From NCBI RefSeq assembly GCF_963678635.1, contig NC_087067.1, positions 59,754,594 through 59,818,593 on the forward strand: a DNA stretch of 64,000 nt. Direction: 5' to 3'. The position numbers were made by a program, and so were the translations under genes. The stretch is from Symsagittifera roscoffensis. Its lineage: Eukaryota; Xenacoelomorpha; Acoela; Convolutidae. The notes beneath the pieces are model-generated. The model did no database searches, was not told where the DNA came from, and saw only the letters and a program-made list of their open reading frames with translations. Of the stretch, positions 54,316-64,000 are shown piece after piece. Position 1 is the stretch's first letter, and each line of letters opens with the position of its first letter.

Positions 54316-54638
54316 TTAATCAAGAATTAAGCTGAAACTACTTTATTAATTGATACGAAAATTATATCACAGGAAGCTTCTTACGCAGCTAAACAGAGTT
54401 TAACAAGTGTTAAATCTCCAAAAACTTGCGCTAATTGTTAAAAAATTTTTTAAAACAAAGATTCTGGGTTTTATATAGTAAAAATCACATTTATTGAATA
54501 TCGAAAGAAATTTTTTTCTCTTTTACTGGTTTTTGAAGATTTAACCCTTGTTAAACTTTGTTGAGCTGCGTAAGAAGCTTCCTGTGATATAATTTTTTTA
54601 TCAATCGAAAAAGTAGTTTCAGCGTAGTTCTTGATTAA
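54316..54638. mobile_element. 323-bp MITE-like hairpin inside the gag remnant
   Basis: Terminal inverted repeats of about 100 bp start TTAATCAAGAAYTAMGCTGA and continue as mirror images (AGGAAGCTTCTTACGCAGCT / reverse). The centre is AT-rich and has no ORF. TTAA at both ends could be a target-site duplication. It sits between Gag zinc-knuckle and capsid pieces. Confidence 0.75.
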
Positions 54639-54864
54639 TTGAAAAAAGCCAAAATGACTCATTTTTGGGGTAAAATTTTGCAGTGAAATTGTGAAATTTT
54701 AAGCAACTTTTGTTCTCTTCACTTTTTGTCTAATCTTCACCCAATTTGAGAAAAACGCGTTTGAAAATTCAAGTTTTGTTCGTTTTGTCCGAATAAATTA
54801 AGTCAGCACTGTAAGACTTGAGCGGTTTTGAAATTTCGTTTTTTCTGAAAACGAAACAAAAAAA

Positions 54865-55403
54865 TCAACGCGACTTCGTTGATTTTTCAGGATCACTCAT
54901 TCTTCTCAAGCTCTCAAGAACATCCAGGAACCGGTCAGTTGACTCATCGTTCCTCTGTCTTCTTTTTTCAAATCTCATTCCTGATCCGAATCTGTTCAGC
55001 ACTATCTCGAAGATCTTGTACGCAGTACCACGTTCCTCTTCCTCCTTTGACGTTACACATTTTAACGCTGTGCCCTCTAGGTTACTCAACATTGCTGTGC
55101 AGGCCTGCTTTTCGTCTTTCAAGTTGTCTTGTTCTAAATGTAGTCTCATGACTTCTACCCATGTGTCGATGCATCCATCTGAGTCATCTTTAAACACCTT
55201 CGGTTTCTTGAAGGTTTTTTCCTGGATTTGCCACCTCCTCTTTCACTCGAGTCAGTGTTCCTTATAGCGAACGCTTCCAGTGTCCTATTCATCATTTCCC
55301 AGGTGATAGCCCAAGTCATGGCATCGGGTCCTACATTATTGCTCGAGGTCGAATACCGTGACCCATTTGTCGCGTTTGGGGTTCCACCCTTCACAATTGT
55401 CAT
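54865..55403 (-). pseudogene. gag: Ty3/Gypsy Gag, N-terminal/capsid part
   Basis: Two frames joined by a frameshift near 55195. The second reads DDSDGCIDTWVEVMRLHLEQ, KQACTAMLSNLEGTALKCVT, RFGSGMRFEKRRQRNDESTD and FLDVLESLRRMSDP, the standard Ty3/Gypsy Gag capsid pattern (D..I..W...ME.....; LR.NL.G.AL; F.....R......L). It makes the virus-like-particle shell of the retrotransposon. Confidence 0.75.
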
Positions 55404-55547
55404 ACCCCCTGCCCCTGTGCCCGCTGCACCCTGGAGTAACGATGTGGACTCCCGTTTACTCCTCTGTGGTTATATAAAATCGACTCTGTTGCCTTGCGTC
55501 CTGTCTTGAGAGCTTGAGAAAAAGAAGTGATCCTGGAGAATCAACGA
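54878..55547. repeat. ~43-bp inverted repeats flanking the Gag fragment
   Basis: CGTTGATTTTTCAGGATCAC..TTCTCAAGCTCTCAAGA at about 54878-54922 and its reverse complement at about 55503-55547 enclose the Gag N-terminal piece. Confidence 0.65.
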
Positions 55548-57007
55548 ACAGAAAGAATTTCAGCATCGCATCAAAATTTATGGGGTAAAAAGTGACGACT
55601 TGAGAACAATTTTAGCAACGTTTTATACACTTTCAAAGGATAATGCACCGACTCCGGAAAAGATGACACAAAAATCAAGGGAGTACATGTTGATGAAATC
55701 GAAGAAATGCCAGTACTCAGAGAATAGAAATATGCACGGGGAAGTCAACCACAAAGGTCGTCGTGGTACAAGCCTAGAGATGATACTGACAATGACCCAT
55801 TTTTGGGGTGAAAGAATTTCGGAGAAAAAATGGCACCATACAAATTCTGGTAAAACTCTAAGCATTTTTTGTTGTCTTCACTTTTTGTCTAATCTTAACC
55901 CAAATTGAGAAAAACGCGTTTGAAAATTCAAGTTCTGTTCGTTTTGTCCGGATAATTTAAATCAGCACTGTATGCGAAGTTTTTTGTTTTGGTTCAAAAA
56001 TTAAAACACATAGAGTTTCGTCAAAAAAAATGGCTCGTTTTTTGATGGTTGTAATCAATGGCCTAAATTATTTTTGTTTGACGAGTTCTAAGACAAGGAA
56101 CCAATACCTGGGGAAAAACAGTTGACATTGAAGCAAAAATTGTTTATGCTTCTCATAGAAAAATTTTAAAGAATTTCTCTGGATCACGAGTGCTTTCTGT
56201 TCAAATTCCAATGCAAGTTAAACTTTAAATATGTTTCAGCTTGCTTTGAAATGTCAAGGAACGTACTGAAGACACTAAAATAAGTAGCAATTTTTTGTTT
56301 TTATTTCTCAACAAATTGTCTAAAATTTAAATATTACTACTTTTGAAGAAAATACGAAACTTCTATGCTTGTGTTGACCGATTTTTCAATCAGTCGGTAT
56401 TCGATTTTCAACTAAGAGTTTTTGATAAAGTTTTTTATACCATCAAAAAAATATCGTTTTCTGGCCTCAAATTTAAAATATATATATTTTAGCTGTGATC
56501 CTTTTTTTGTAAAAATAAGGAGCTTAGAAAATTGCTAATTGGGTCAATCTGGGATAACTAGCACAAGATAAATTGCATTTTTAAAACACATTGCTTCAAT
56601 GAAATTCGAAACAAAATGAGACCAAAACAAATGAGTTCCTAAATAAAATGAAAAAACTTGCGCTTTGTATTTTTACCTGTGTGGTGGATAAATTGAAGAA
56701 AAATTGTTGAAAATAAACGTTTTCCTTTTTCGATCATTTCGTCAACTATTTAACCAAAATAAAAAACATTTTGTTTGACCCTAAAATAAAATACACATCC
56801 TTACCTAATTTTCCTTCAGAAATTTTTTCGATCCTTGAGAAAAAAGAAAAAGTTTTCAGCGCTAAATCAGGGAAAAATCATTTATTTTATCAAAAATATT
56901 GATTGACTTTGATCACGTAAGAATTAAACATAGATGACAGACTCTGTTTTTTTTCTAAATCAGCGATGGTTACATCGGGGAGGTCAACCCGGTTTATTTG
57001 AACTCAC

Positions 57008-57148
57008 TGTGGATTTGATATAGGTTGTTTTTGCCTTCCTCGAGTCAAAATCATTGTCGAAAAAGGAGAAGAAGTTGTCCTGTGTCTTCATAATGTCGTA
57101 TGAGTCATTGGAGTTGGTGATTCGGGATCCCGAGTCGAGATTTTTCAC
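57008..57148 (-). CDS. candidate spliced exon, copy 1
   Basis: A 141-bp, 47-codon open frame bounded by an AAATTAG acceptor and a CCACA|GTGAGT donor, both phase 0. Encodes VKNLDSGSRITNSNDSYDIM, KTQDNFFSFFDNDFDSRKAK, TTYIKST. More GC-rich than its surroundings. No known family; neighbouring exons were not found. Confidence 0.4.
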
Positions 57149-57159
57149 CTAATTTGAAG

Positions 57160-57760
57160 CAAGATTTGAGCGGTTTGAGTGGTTGTTTTAGACAATTACA
57201 CTCAAAATCTTGCTTCAAATTGAGCGGTTTGAGCGATTTTTGAACGGTTTATCTAAAAGGACCGCTCAAATCTTGCGCGGTTTTTGAGCGGTTTTTTGAG
57301 ATAAACCATTCAAAAACCGCTCAAACCGCTCATTTTGAAGCAAGATTTTGAGCGTAATTGTCTAAAAAAACCGCTCAAACCGCTCAAATCTTGCGCGGTT
57401 TTTGAGCGGTTTTTTGAGATAAACCGTTCAAAAACCGCTCAAACCGCTCATTTTGAAGCAAGATTTTGAGCGTAATTGTCTAAAAAAACCGCTCAAACCG
57501 CTCAAATCTTGCGCGGTTTTTGAGCGGTTTTTTTGAGATAAACCGTTCAAAAACCGCTCAAACCGCTCATTTTGAAGCAAGATTTGAGCGTAATTGTCTA
57601 AAAAAACCGCTCAAACCGCTCAAATCTTGCGCGGTTTTTTTAGATAAACCGTTCAAAAACCGCTTAAACCGCTCATTTTGAAGCAAGATTTTCAGCGTAA
57701 TTTTCTAAAAAAACCGCTCAAACCGCTAAAATTTTACATATTTTCCAGTGGTTATTTTGC
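57160..57760 (+). repeat. ~120-bp palindromic minisatellite, copy 1
   Basis: Built of AACCGCTCAAACCGCTCA and its reverse complement TGAGCGGTTTGAGCGGTT, alternating every 20-60 bp in units of about 120 bp (four units). Direct and inverted forms within each unit allow extensive hairpins. Confidence 0.85.
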
Positions 57761-59060
57761 TCGAGAATTTGAAAAAAGTCGCTCACATTGTTTAGAGATG
57801 TGTCGACTCACAAGTCGCTCACAAGCCTAGAGATGATACTGACAATGACCCATTTTTGGGGTAAAAGAATTTCGGAGAAAAAATGGCACCATACAAATTC
57901 TGGTAAAACTCTAAGCATTTTTTGTTGTCTTCACTTTTTGTCTAATCTTAACCCAAATTGAGAAAAACGCGTTTGAAAATTCAAGTTCTGTTCGTTTTGT
58001 CCGGATAATTTAAATCAGCACTGTATGCGAAGTTTTTTGTTTTGGTTCAAAAATTAAAACACATAGAGTTTCGTCAAAAAAAATGGCTCGTTTTTTGATG
58101 GTTGTAATCAATGGCCTAAATTATTTTTGTTTGACGAGTTCTAAGACAAGGAACCAATACCTGGGGAAACACAGTTGACATTGAAGCAAAAATTGTTTAT
58201 GCTTCTCATAGAAAAATTTTAAAGAATTTCTCTGGATCACGAGTGCTTTCTGTTCAAATTCCAATGCAAGTTAAACTTTAAATATGTTTCAGCTTGCTTT
58301 GAAATGTCAAGGAACGTACTGAAGACACTAAAATAAGTAGCAATTTTTTGTTTTTATTTCTCAACAAATTGTCTAAAATTTAAATATTACTACTTTTGAA
58401 GAAAATACGAAACTTCTATGCTTGTGTTGACCGATTTTTCAATCAGTCGGTATTCGATTTTCAACTAAGAGTTTTTGATAAAGTTTTTTATACCATCAAA
58501 AAAATATCGTTTTCTGGCCTCAAATTTAAAATATATATATTTTAGCTGTGATCCTTTTTTTGTAAAAATAAGGAGCTTAGAAAATTGCTAATTGGGTCAA
58601 TCTGGGATAACTAGCACAAGATAAATTGCATTTTTAAAACACATTGCTTCAATGAAATTCGAAACAAAATGAGACCAAAACAAATGAGTTCCTAAATAAA
58701 ATGAAAAAACTTGCGCTTTGTATTTTTACCTGTGTGGTGGATAAATTGAAGAAAAATTGTTGAAAATAAACGTTTTCCTTTTTCGATCATTTCGTCAACT
58801 ATTTAACCAAAATAAAAAACATTTTGTTTGACCCTAAAATAAAATACACATCCTTACCTAATTTTCCTTCAGAAATTTTTTCGATCCTTGAGAAAAAAGA
58901 AAAAGTTTTCAGCGCTAAATCAGGGAAAAATCATTTATTTTATCAAAAATATTGATTGACTTTGATCACGTAAGAATTAAACATAGATGACAGACTCTGT
59001 TTTTTTTCTAAATCAGCGATGGTTACATCGGGGAGGTCAACCCGGTTTATTTGAACTCAC

Positions 59061-59201
59061 TGTGGATTTGATATAGGTTGTTTTTGCCTTCCTCGAGTCA
59101 AAATCATTGTCGAAAAAGGAGAAGAAGTTGTCCTGTGTCTTCATAATGTCGTATGAGTCATTGGAGTTGGTGATTCGGGATCCCGAGTCGAGATTTTTCA
59201 C
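59061..59201 (-). CDS. candidate spliced exon, copy 2
   Basis: Identical structure and splice sites to the exon at 57008-57148, carried along by the tandem duplication. If the gene is real it has two tandem copies of a phase-0 exon, which could be spliced in alternatively or together. Confidence 0.4.
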
Positions 59202-59214
59202 CTAATTTGAAGCA

Positions 59215-59800
59215 AGATTTGAGCGGTTTGAGTGGTTGTTTTAGATAATTACGCTCAAAATCTTGCTTCAAATTGAGCGGTTTGAGCGATTTTTGAACGG
59301 TTTATCTAAAAGGACCGCTCAAATCTTGCGCGGTTTTTGAGCGGTTTTTTGAGATAAACCGTTCAAAAACCGCTCAAACCGCTCATTTTGAAGCAAGATT
59401 TTGAGCGTAATTGTCTAAAAAAACCGCTCAAACCGCTCAAATCTTGCGCGGTTTTTGAGCGGTTTTTTGAGATAAACCGTTCAAAAACCGCTCAAACCGC
59501 TCATTTTGAAGCAAGATTTTGAGCGTAATTGTCTAAAAAAACCGTTCAAACCGCTCAAATCTTGCGCGGTTTTTGAGCGGTTTTTTTGAGATAAACCGTT
59601 CAAAAACCGCTCAAACCGCTCATTTTGAAGCAAGATTTTGAGCGTAATTGTCTAAAAAAACCGCTCAAACCGCTCAAATCTTGCGCGGTTTTTTTAGATA
59701 AACCGTTCAAAAACCGCTTAAACCGCTCATTTTGAAGCAAGATTTTCAGCGTAATTTTCTAAAAAAACCGCTCAAACCGCTAAAATTTTACATATTTTCC
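59215..59800 (+). repeat. ~120-bp palindromic minisatellite, copy 2
   Basis: The same array in the second half of the tandem duplication, with the same number of units. Confidence 0.85.
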
Positions 59801-59929
59801 AGTGGTTATTTTGCTCGAGAATTTGAAAAAAGTCGCTCACATTGTTTTTGGTCAAGACATCGAAAAAAATATTGCTTGATTTGAGAACAGTTAAGCACTT
59901 TTTTAAGTTGTAGGTAGTATTTCAATTGC

Positions 59930-60290
59930 ATCTTAGCGTGGGTTGACCAAAAATGCTTATCCTACAATTTCCATATATGAAAAAATGCTTGTCCTACAAT
60001 TTTTTACAGTTTCATAGACTCAGATTGTAAAAAAAACTCTAGGATAAGCGTTTTTTCATAAAAAGAAATTGTAGAAAAAACCTTTTTTCTTATGTGGAAA
60101 TTGTAGGATAAACATTTTTTCATTTATGGAAATTGTAGGATAAACAATTTTCTATAAATGGAAATTGTAATATAAGCATTTTATCATAAATGGAAATTGT
60201 AAGACAAGCATTTTTTCATATATGGAAATTGTACGATAAGCATTTTTTCATATTTGGAAACTGTAAGATATGCTTTTTTTGGAAACTCAA
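59930..60290. repeat. ~40-bp minisatellite with inverted start
   Basis: GGAAATTGTAGGATAAGCAT followed by TTTTTCATAWATGG is repeated about seven times; the first one or two copies are in the opposite orientation. Confidence 0.75.
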
Positions 60291-60700
60291 ATGAGGCTCA
60301 ATTAGCGTTTAAATTTACCCATAAGACGTGCAATCTCTGAACAGAGAAGAGAACCAACAGAAAAATCAGAGGGTTGTAGAGGTTGGAACCTCAAACTCTT
60401 CATTATCTGCAGGCAAATCTTCTCAACTCTTGAGAGAGCAAAAAGTTTCTAATCCTACTCCTAGATGAACCAAAACCATAAGGACGGAGTTGTCTCAAAC
60501 GCCAAAAAACCTGTTTTCCTGATGGAAACATTCTCCAAGCATACATACTCCAGTTGTGATCCGCAAGTTCTGTCATCAGCATAAATTAATTTCCTATAAA
60601 AAACAAAATTTTACACGTGCGAGAAAACAGAAAATATTCAACACATACGTAATTAATGTTCACTGATATGATTTCTGATTCAAATTCAGAACTACTCGAA

Positions 60701-60919
60701 TGCAAAAATATCAACTTTTAAGGCCACCATCGGAATCATATATGAGATTACTGGGTCAGAAGTCAGCCAAGCGACGGCGCTCAGAAGCAGAATACTGTAC
60801 TGATTTACAATGTAAAATAGGGCAGTAATGTGCTTCTCGGCGCAATCGATTAGCTGACTTCCGACCCAGTCATCTCATATAAGATTCCGATGGTGGCCTT
60901 AAAAGTTGACATTTCTGCA
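60701..60919. repeat. 219-bp MITE-like hairpin
   Basis: Arms of about 83 bp (60701-60783 and 60836-60919) mirror each other: TGCAAAAATATCAACTTTTA, GGCCACCATCGGAATC, CTGGGTCAGAAGTCAGC. The ~50-bp centre has no feature. Only a few mismatches, so fairly young. Confidence 0.75.
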
Positions 60920-60960
60920 TAGGTCAGATTGTACAACTAAGCTGTTATTATTTGAAAACA

Positions 60961-62745
60961 CTGAAATCAAAAACTAAGCATTCCCAGGTACTAATAACAA
61001 GTAAAATAATACATTATCAACCCCAAAAAGGCAGCGCTGTCTTTCAAACCTATGAAAACTCAATGAATGTCTGGTAGTCAAAACCAAAAATAAAGAAAAA
61101 CTGCCAGTACTGTGACGGAAAAACTGCCAGTACTGTGACGACAACTTATTCGGACAAAAAATCAACACAGCGCAAATTCGCTTCTGCAACGACAACTAAC
61201 CCGGTAGAGCTGATGATTGGAACAACAATGAACATCAAGATAACCTAACTAGCCACACAATTTCCTGGAAAATAAAAAAAAATTGTACCACAAAAAAATC
61301 GCATCAAGGATGAACAAAAAAAGACATATTTCAGAAACAAAAATTCCAAAATCAAAAACTTAGTACTCCCATGAACCTTAAGCAAAACCAAAATGCTTTA
61401 TCAACCCAAAAAAACGTCGCTTTGTATTTCAAAGATGTCAAAACTGAAAAAACATTCAGCAGCCAAGACCAGAAGCTAGTGGAAACTACCAATTTGTGAT
61501 AACTTTATTGAGACAAAAACAGTCCAGCGCAAATTCGCTAGTGCAACGACCACTACCCCAGTAGAATTGAATAAATGAATAAAAATGAGCACATCAAACT
61601 GATAATATTAGCCAGACACTGATCAAAAATGGAAAAGCTTGTAACGAGAAAAACCGCACACTGATAGACACATAAAAAGACATGATTCCACAGAAAAAAA
61701 CTGACATCAAATATTAAGCACTCCCAGGTAACATCAACAGGTGAAAAATGCATTATCAACCCAAAAAGGTAGCTCTGTCTTTCAAATTTGTGAAAACTCA
61801 AGGAATGTCTGAAAGTCAAGACCAAAAAGAAAGAAAAACTGCCAGCACTGTGACGAAAACTTTTCCGGACAAAAAATCACCACAGCGCAAATTTGCTTCT
61901 GCAACGATCGCTAAGGCAGTAGAATCGTAGAATCGATGAAAGGAGCAACAATGAACACATCAAGATTTCTTCACTAGCCACACACTGTCCTGAAAAAAAA
62001 AATTGTACTACAAAAAATCGCATCAAGGATGAACACAAAAAAAAGACTTATTTCAGAAACACGAAAACCAAAATCAAAACCCAGAACTCCCATGAATCTT
62101 CAGCAACATACAAAGCATTGACAACCCAAAAAGTCGTCGCTGTGTATTTCAAAGATGTCAAAACTGAAGAAACATTCAGCAAGCAAAACCAGAAGCTAGT
62201 GGAAACTACCAATTTGTGACGACAACTTTCTTCGGACAAAAAATCACCACAGCGCAAATCCGCTTCTGCAACGATCGCTAAGTCAGTAGAATCGTAGAAT
62301 CGATGAATGGAGCAACAATGAACACATCAAGATTTCTTCACTAGCCACACACTGTCCTGAAAAATGAAAAAATTTGTACCACAAAAAATCGCATCAAGGA
62401 TGAACACAAAAAAAGACATATTTCAGAAGCACGAAAACCAAAATCAAAACCCAGAACTCCCATGAATCTTCAGCATACATACAAAGCATTAACAACACAA
62501 AAAAGCGTCGCTGTGTATTTCAAAGATGTCAAAACTGAAGAAACATTCAGCAGCCAAGACCAGAAGCTAGTGAAAACTACCAATTTGTGACGACAACTTT
62601 TTTCGGACAAGAATCACCACAGCGCAAATCCGCTTCTGCAACGATCGCTAAGTCAGTAGAATTGTAGAGTCGATGAATGGAGCAACAATGAACACATCAA
62701 GATTTCTTCACTAGCCACACACTGTCCTGAAAAATAAAAAAAAAT
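60961..62745 (+). repeat. ~370-bp satellite, five units
   Basis: Units start near 60967, 61353, 61708, 62075 and 62447 (355-386 bp). Each has AGCACTCCCAGGTAAC- or ACTCCCATGAATCTTCAGCA-type starts, CAGCGCAAATCCGCTTCTGC, and a CACATCAAGATTTCTTCACT end. Two sub-types seem to alternate early; the last three are most alike. A 24-bp inner duplication lies at about 61098-61142. Confidence 0.8.
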
Positions 62746-62747
62746 TG

Positions 62748-64000
62748 AACGCAGTGACAATAAAAGATGCGTACCCGATACCGCGAATAGACGAGGGCCT
62801 CTCCAAACTTGGTGATGCCAAGTTCTTCACCATCCTGGACGTGAGTTTTGCCTTCTGGCAGGTCTCTGCGAAAGAAGCATAGGGAGACGACCGGATTCGC
62901 ATATGAATTGGGGTTGTACCAGTGGAAGAGGATGCCCTTCGGCTTGTGCAACGCAACGGCCACTTTTCAAAGACTAATGGCTCAGGCTTTGACCAGAGTG
63001 ACGAAGAAGTACGGGATCTTGAGATGTGTTACGTTGATGACGTGGTCATAGCAACACCCACCCTGGAAGACCACATTGATCGGCTCGATGAGGTCTTTGG
63101 ATGGATGAAAAGAGCAGACCTGAAATGCTAACCATCGAAATGTGAGATCCGCAGGGATTCAATAAAGTAACTAGGAAGAATGGTGGACAGGCATCGCGTG
63201 AGGCCGAACCCGAAAAAAGTTGAGGCTGTGTTGACATGGAAGGCTCCCAGAACGGACACACAGCTCCTGAGCTTCCTAGGATTCGCCAATTATTACCGTG
63301 AGTTCATAAAAGGATATGCACACAAGGTGTGTCTCATGCAGAAGCTGATGCGCAACAAAGGGAAAAAGTTGGAGTGGAACGATGAAGCACAAGTTGCCTT
63401 CGAGAACATAAAGCGGGAACTGTGCGAAGCGCCAGTGCTAGGCATGCCTACAGAAAAGGGCATGTATGTTCTTGATACAGACGCATCGGTAGTAGCCATC
63501 TCAGGAATATTGCATCAAGAGCAAGAATGGAATGGAAGAACGGTGTTCCGTCCCATTGCATACGGCAGCAAGGTCTTGAGTGACACAGAGATGAAATATG
63601 GCGCACCAAAAGCAGAAATGTTTGCAGTAGGTACTTTCGTGGAAAAGTACCGCGCATACTTGGGGAGCGCTCCCTTTAAGTTAGGCATGGACAACAGAGC
63701 GTTATCCTGGTTGAAGACTTACTCGCTGGATCAGAGTTATATTCGTAGATTGATAGTAAGATTAGATGGCTACCACATGATAATCGAGCACAAGATGTGT
63801 GACAAACACCAGAATGCTGACAGCCTCAGCAAGAAGACAGAGTTTTATGAAAGACTGAAACAGAAGCAAGCCAAGCAGACGGAAATCACGGAGGGGTTCT
63901 CGTTTCTGGACAAAGAAACTTATGAAGCTCTTCCCTTGACGAGATGGTTGGACAAATCTGGACATCCAATTCCAGGACAACCCGAGTCACCGGTGGAAGA
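62748..64000 (+). pseudogene. pol: Ty3/Gypsy reverse transcriptase-RNase H remnant
   Basis: Starts abruptly at the satellite edge with NAVTIKDAYPIPRIDEGLSK-LGDAKFFTILDV (RT motifs 1-3). It continues FAYELGLYQWKRMPFGLCNA, YVDDVVIATPTLEDHI (active-site YVDD), TDTQLLSFLGFANYYREFIK (connection), then RNase H LDTDASVVAISGILHQEQEW and HQNADSLSKK. Frameshifts occur near 62870 and 63020, with stops at about 63129 and 63168; from there the frame is open to the window edge, where the integrase would follow. LTRs, Gag and protease are not attached on this side. Confidence 0.85.

Larger units (their letters stand above)
53308..55403 (-). mobile_element. Ty3/Gypsy Gag-protease remnant, minus strand
   Basis: Gag N-terminal part, zinc knuckles, Gag C-terminal helix and a retropepsin piece occur in the right order on the minus strand, interrupted by a MITE and another repeat. 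No LTR is seen. The only other Gypsy pol in the window (62748 onward) is on the opposite strand. Confidence 0.7.
55768..57792 (+). repeat. 2.05-kb tandem duplication, copy 1
   Basis: Starts ACAAGCCTAGAGATGATACT and is repeated from 57821 with only scattered substitutions (for example GTGAAAG/GTAAAAG and one A/C change in an AAAA run). The ~170-bp start (GTCTTCACTTTTTGTCTAAT ... GAGAAAAACGCGTTTGAAAA) also occurs as a third, diverged copy at about 54650-54815. Confidence 0.9.
57821..59847 (+). repeat. 2.05-kb tandem duplication, copy 2
   Basis: Offset of 2,053 bp from copy 1; the copies are separated by a 28-bp junction (AGAGATGTGTCGACTCACAA...). Near identity implies a recent duplication or an assembly artefact. 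Confidence 0.9.

Noticed and set aside
54818-55509. Plus-strand ORFs over the Gag region
   Set aside because: Shadows of the minus-strand Gag frame, which has clear family motifs.
57100-59805. CRISPR-like array of short regular repeats
   Set aside because: Repeats are palindromic, spacers are not unique, and the genome is eukaryotic; it is a minisatellite.

Overview
The window reads as a piece of an AT-rich, repeat-rich invertebrate animal genome. Genes are split by spliceosomal introns (GT..AG), a well-conserved animal gene (MASK/ANKHD1) is present, and the rest is dominated by mobile DNA: CR1-like LINE, Ty3/Gypsy, fold-back elements, MITE-like hairpins, satellites and a large self-replicating-type DNA transposon. 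The species cannot be named from the sequence. A 200-N scaffold gap lies at 10458-10657.

Layout. 1-2450: a small RING-H2 ORF and two exons of an ankyrin-repeat gene with one internal stop. 2450-10457: a strongly G-poor top strand carrying broken low-complexity ORFs and two diverged ~1.6-1.8 kb direct repeats (5183-6943 and 8887-10457), each ending in a perfect palindrome. 10658-18627, minus strand: the first eight exons of a MASK/ANKHD1/ANKRD17 orthologue. All exon junctions are in phase, but nonsense codons and frame-compensating indels are present, and the gap cuts the gene off. 19146-19294: GTT microsatellite. 20060-23192: a CR1-like LINE with esterase, PHD, ORF1 C-terminal and endonuclease regions, cut off at the start of reverse transcriptase.

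24064-40253 is the most interesting region: a 16.2 kb element with ~510-530 bp terminal inverted repeats. It carries a protein-primed-type family B DNA polymerase (broken), two related zinc-finger genes, and at least six small genes with no family I can name securely. Several of these look like PC4-type single-strand DNA-binding proteins by pattern. The size, termini and polymerase resemble a Polinton/Maverick or related virus-like element, but I see no integrase, ATPase, protease or capsid gene. Its intergenic regions contain arrays that look like animal growth-response promoters: three CArG boxes with an AP-1 site and TATA box, a 60-bp-period array of CRE palindromes with a TATA box, and a 54-bp-period array of CCAAT boxes. 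This suggests a virus-like element that reads host SRF/AP-1/CREB/NF-Y state. The regulatory part is inference from motifs.

40573-43611 is a 3.0 kb fold-back element. 44960-46860 is TATG/TGTA-rich simple sequence. 50256-53230 holds a LINE endonuclease scrap and an inverted-repeat family. 53308-55403 holds Ty3/Gypsy Gag-protease remnants on the minus strand, split by a MITE. 55768-59847 is a nearly identical 2,053-bp tandem duplication that doubles a spliced-looking exon and a palindromic minisatellite. 59930-62745 holds minisatellite, hairpin and ~370-bp satellite units. 62748-64000 is a Ty3/Gypsy reverse transcriptase-RNase H remnant on the plus strand.

Most mobile-element ORFs carry stops and frameshifts, so they are fossils or the assembly contains indel errors; the MASK gene shows the same kind of damage.
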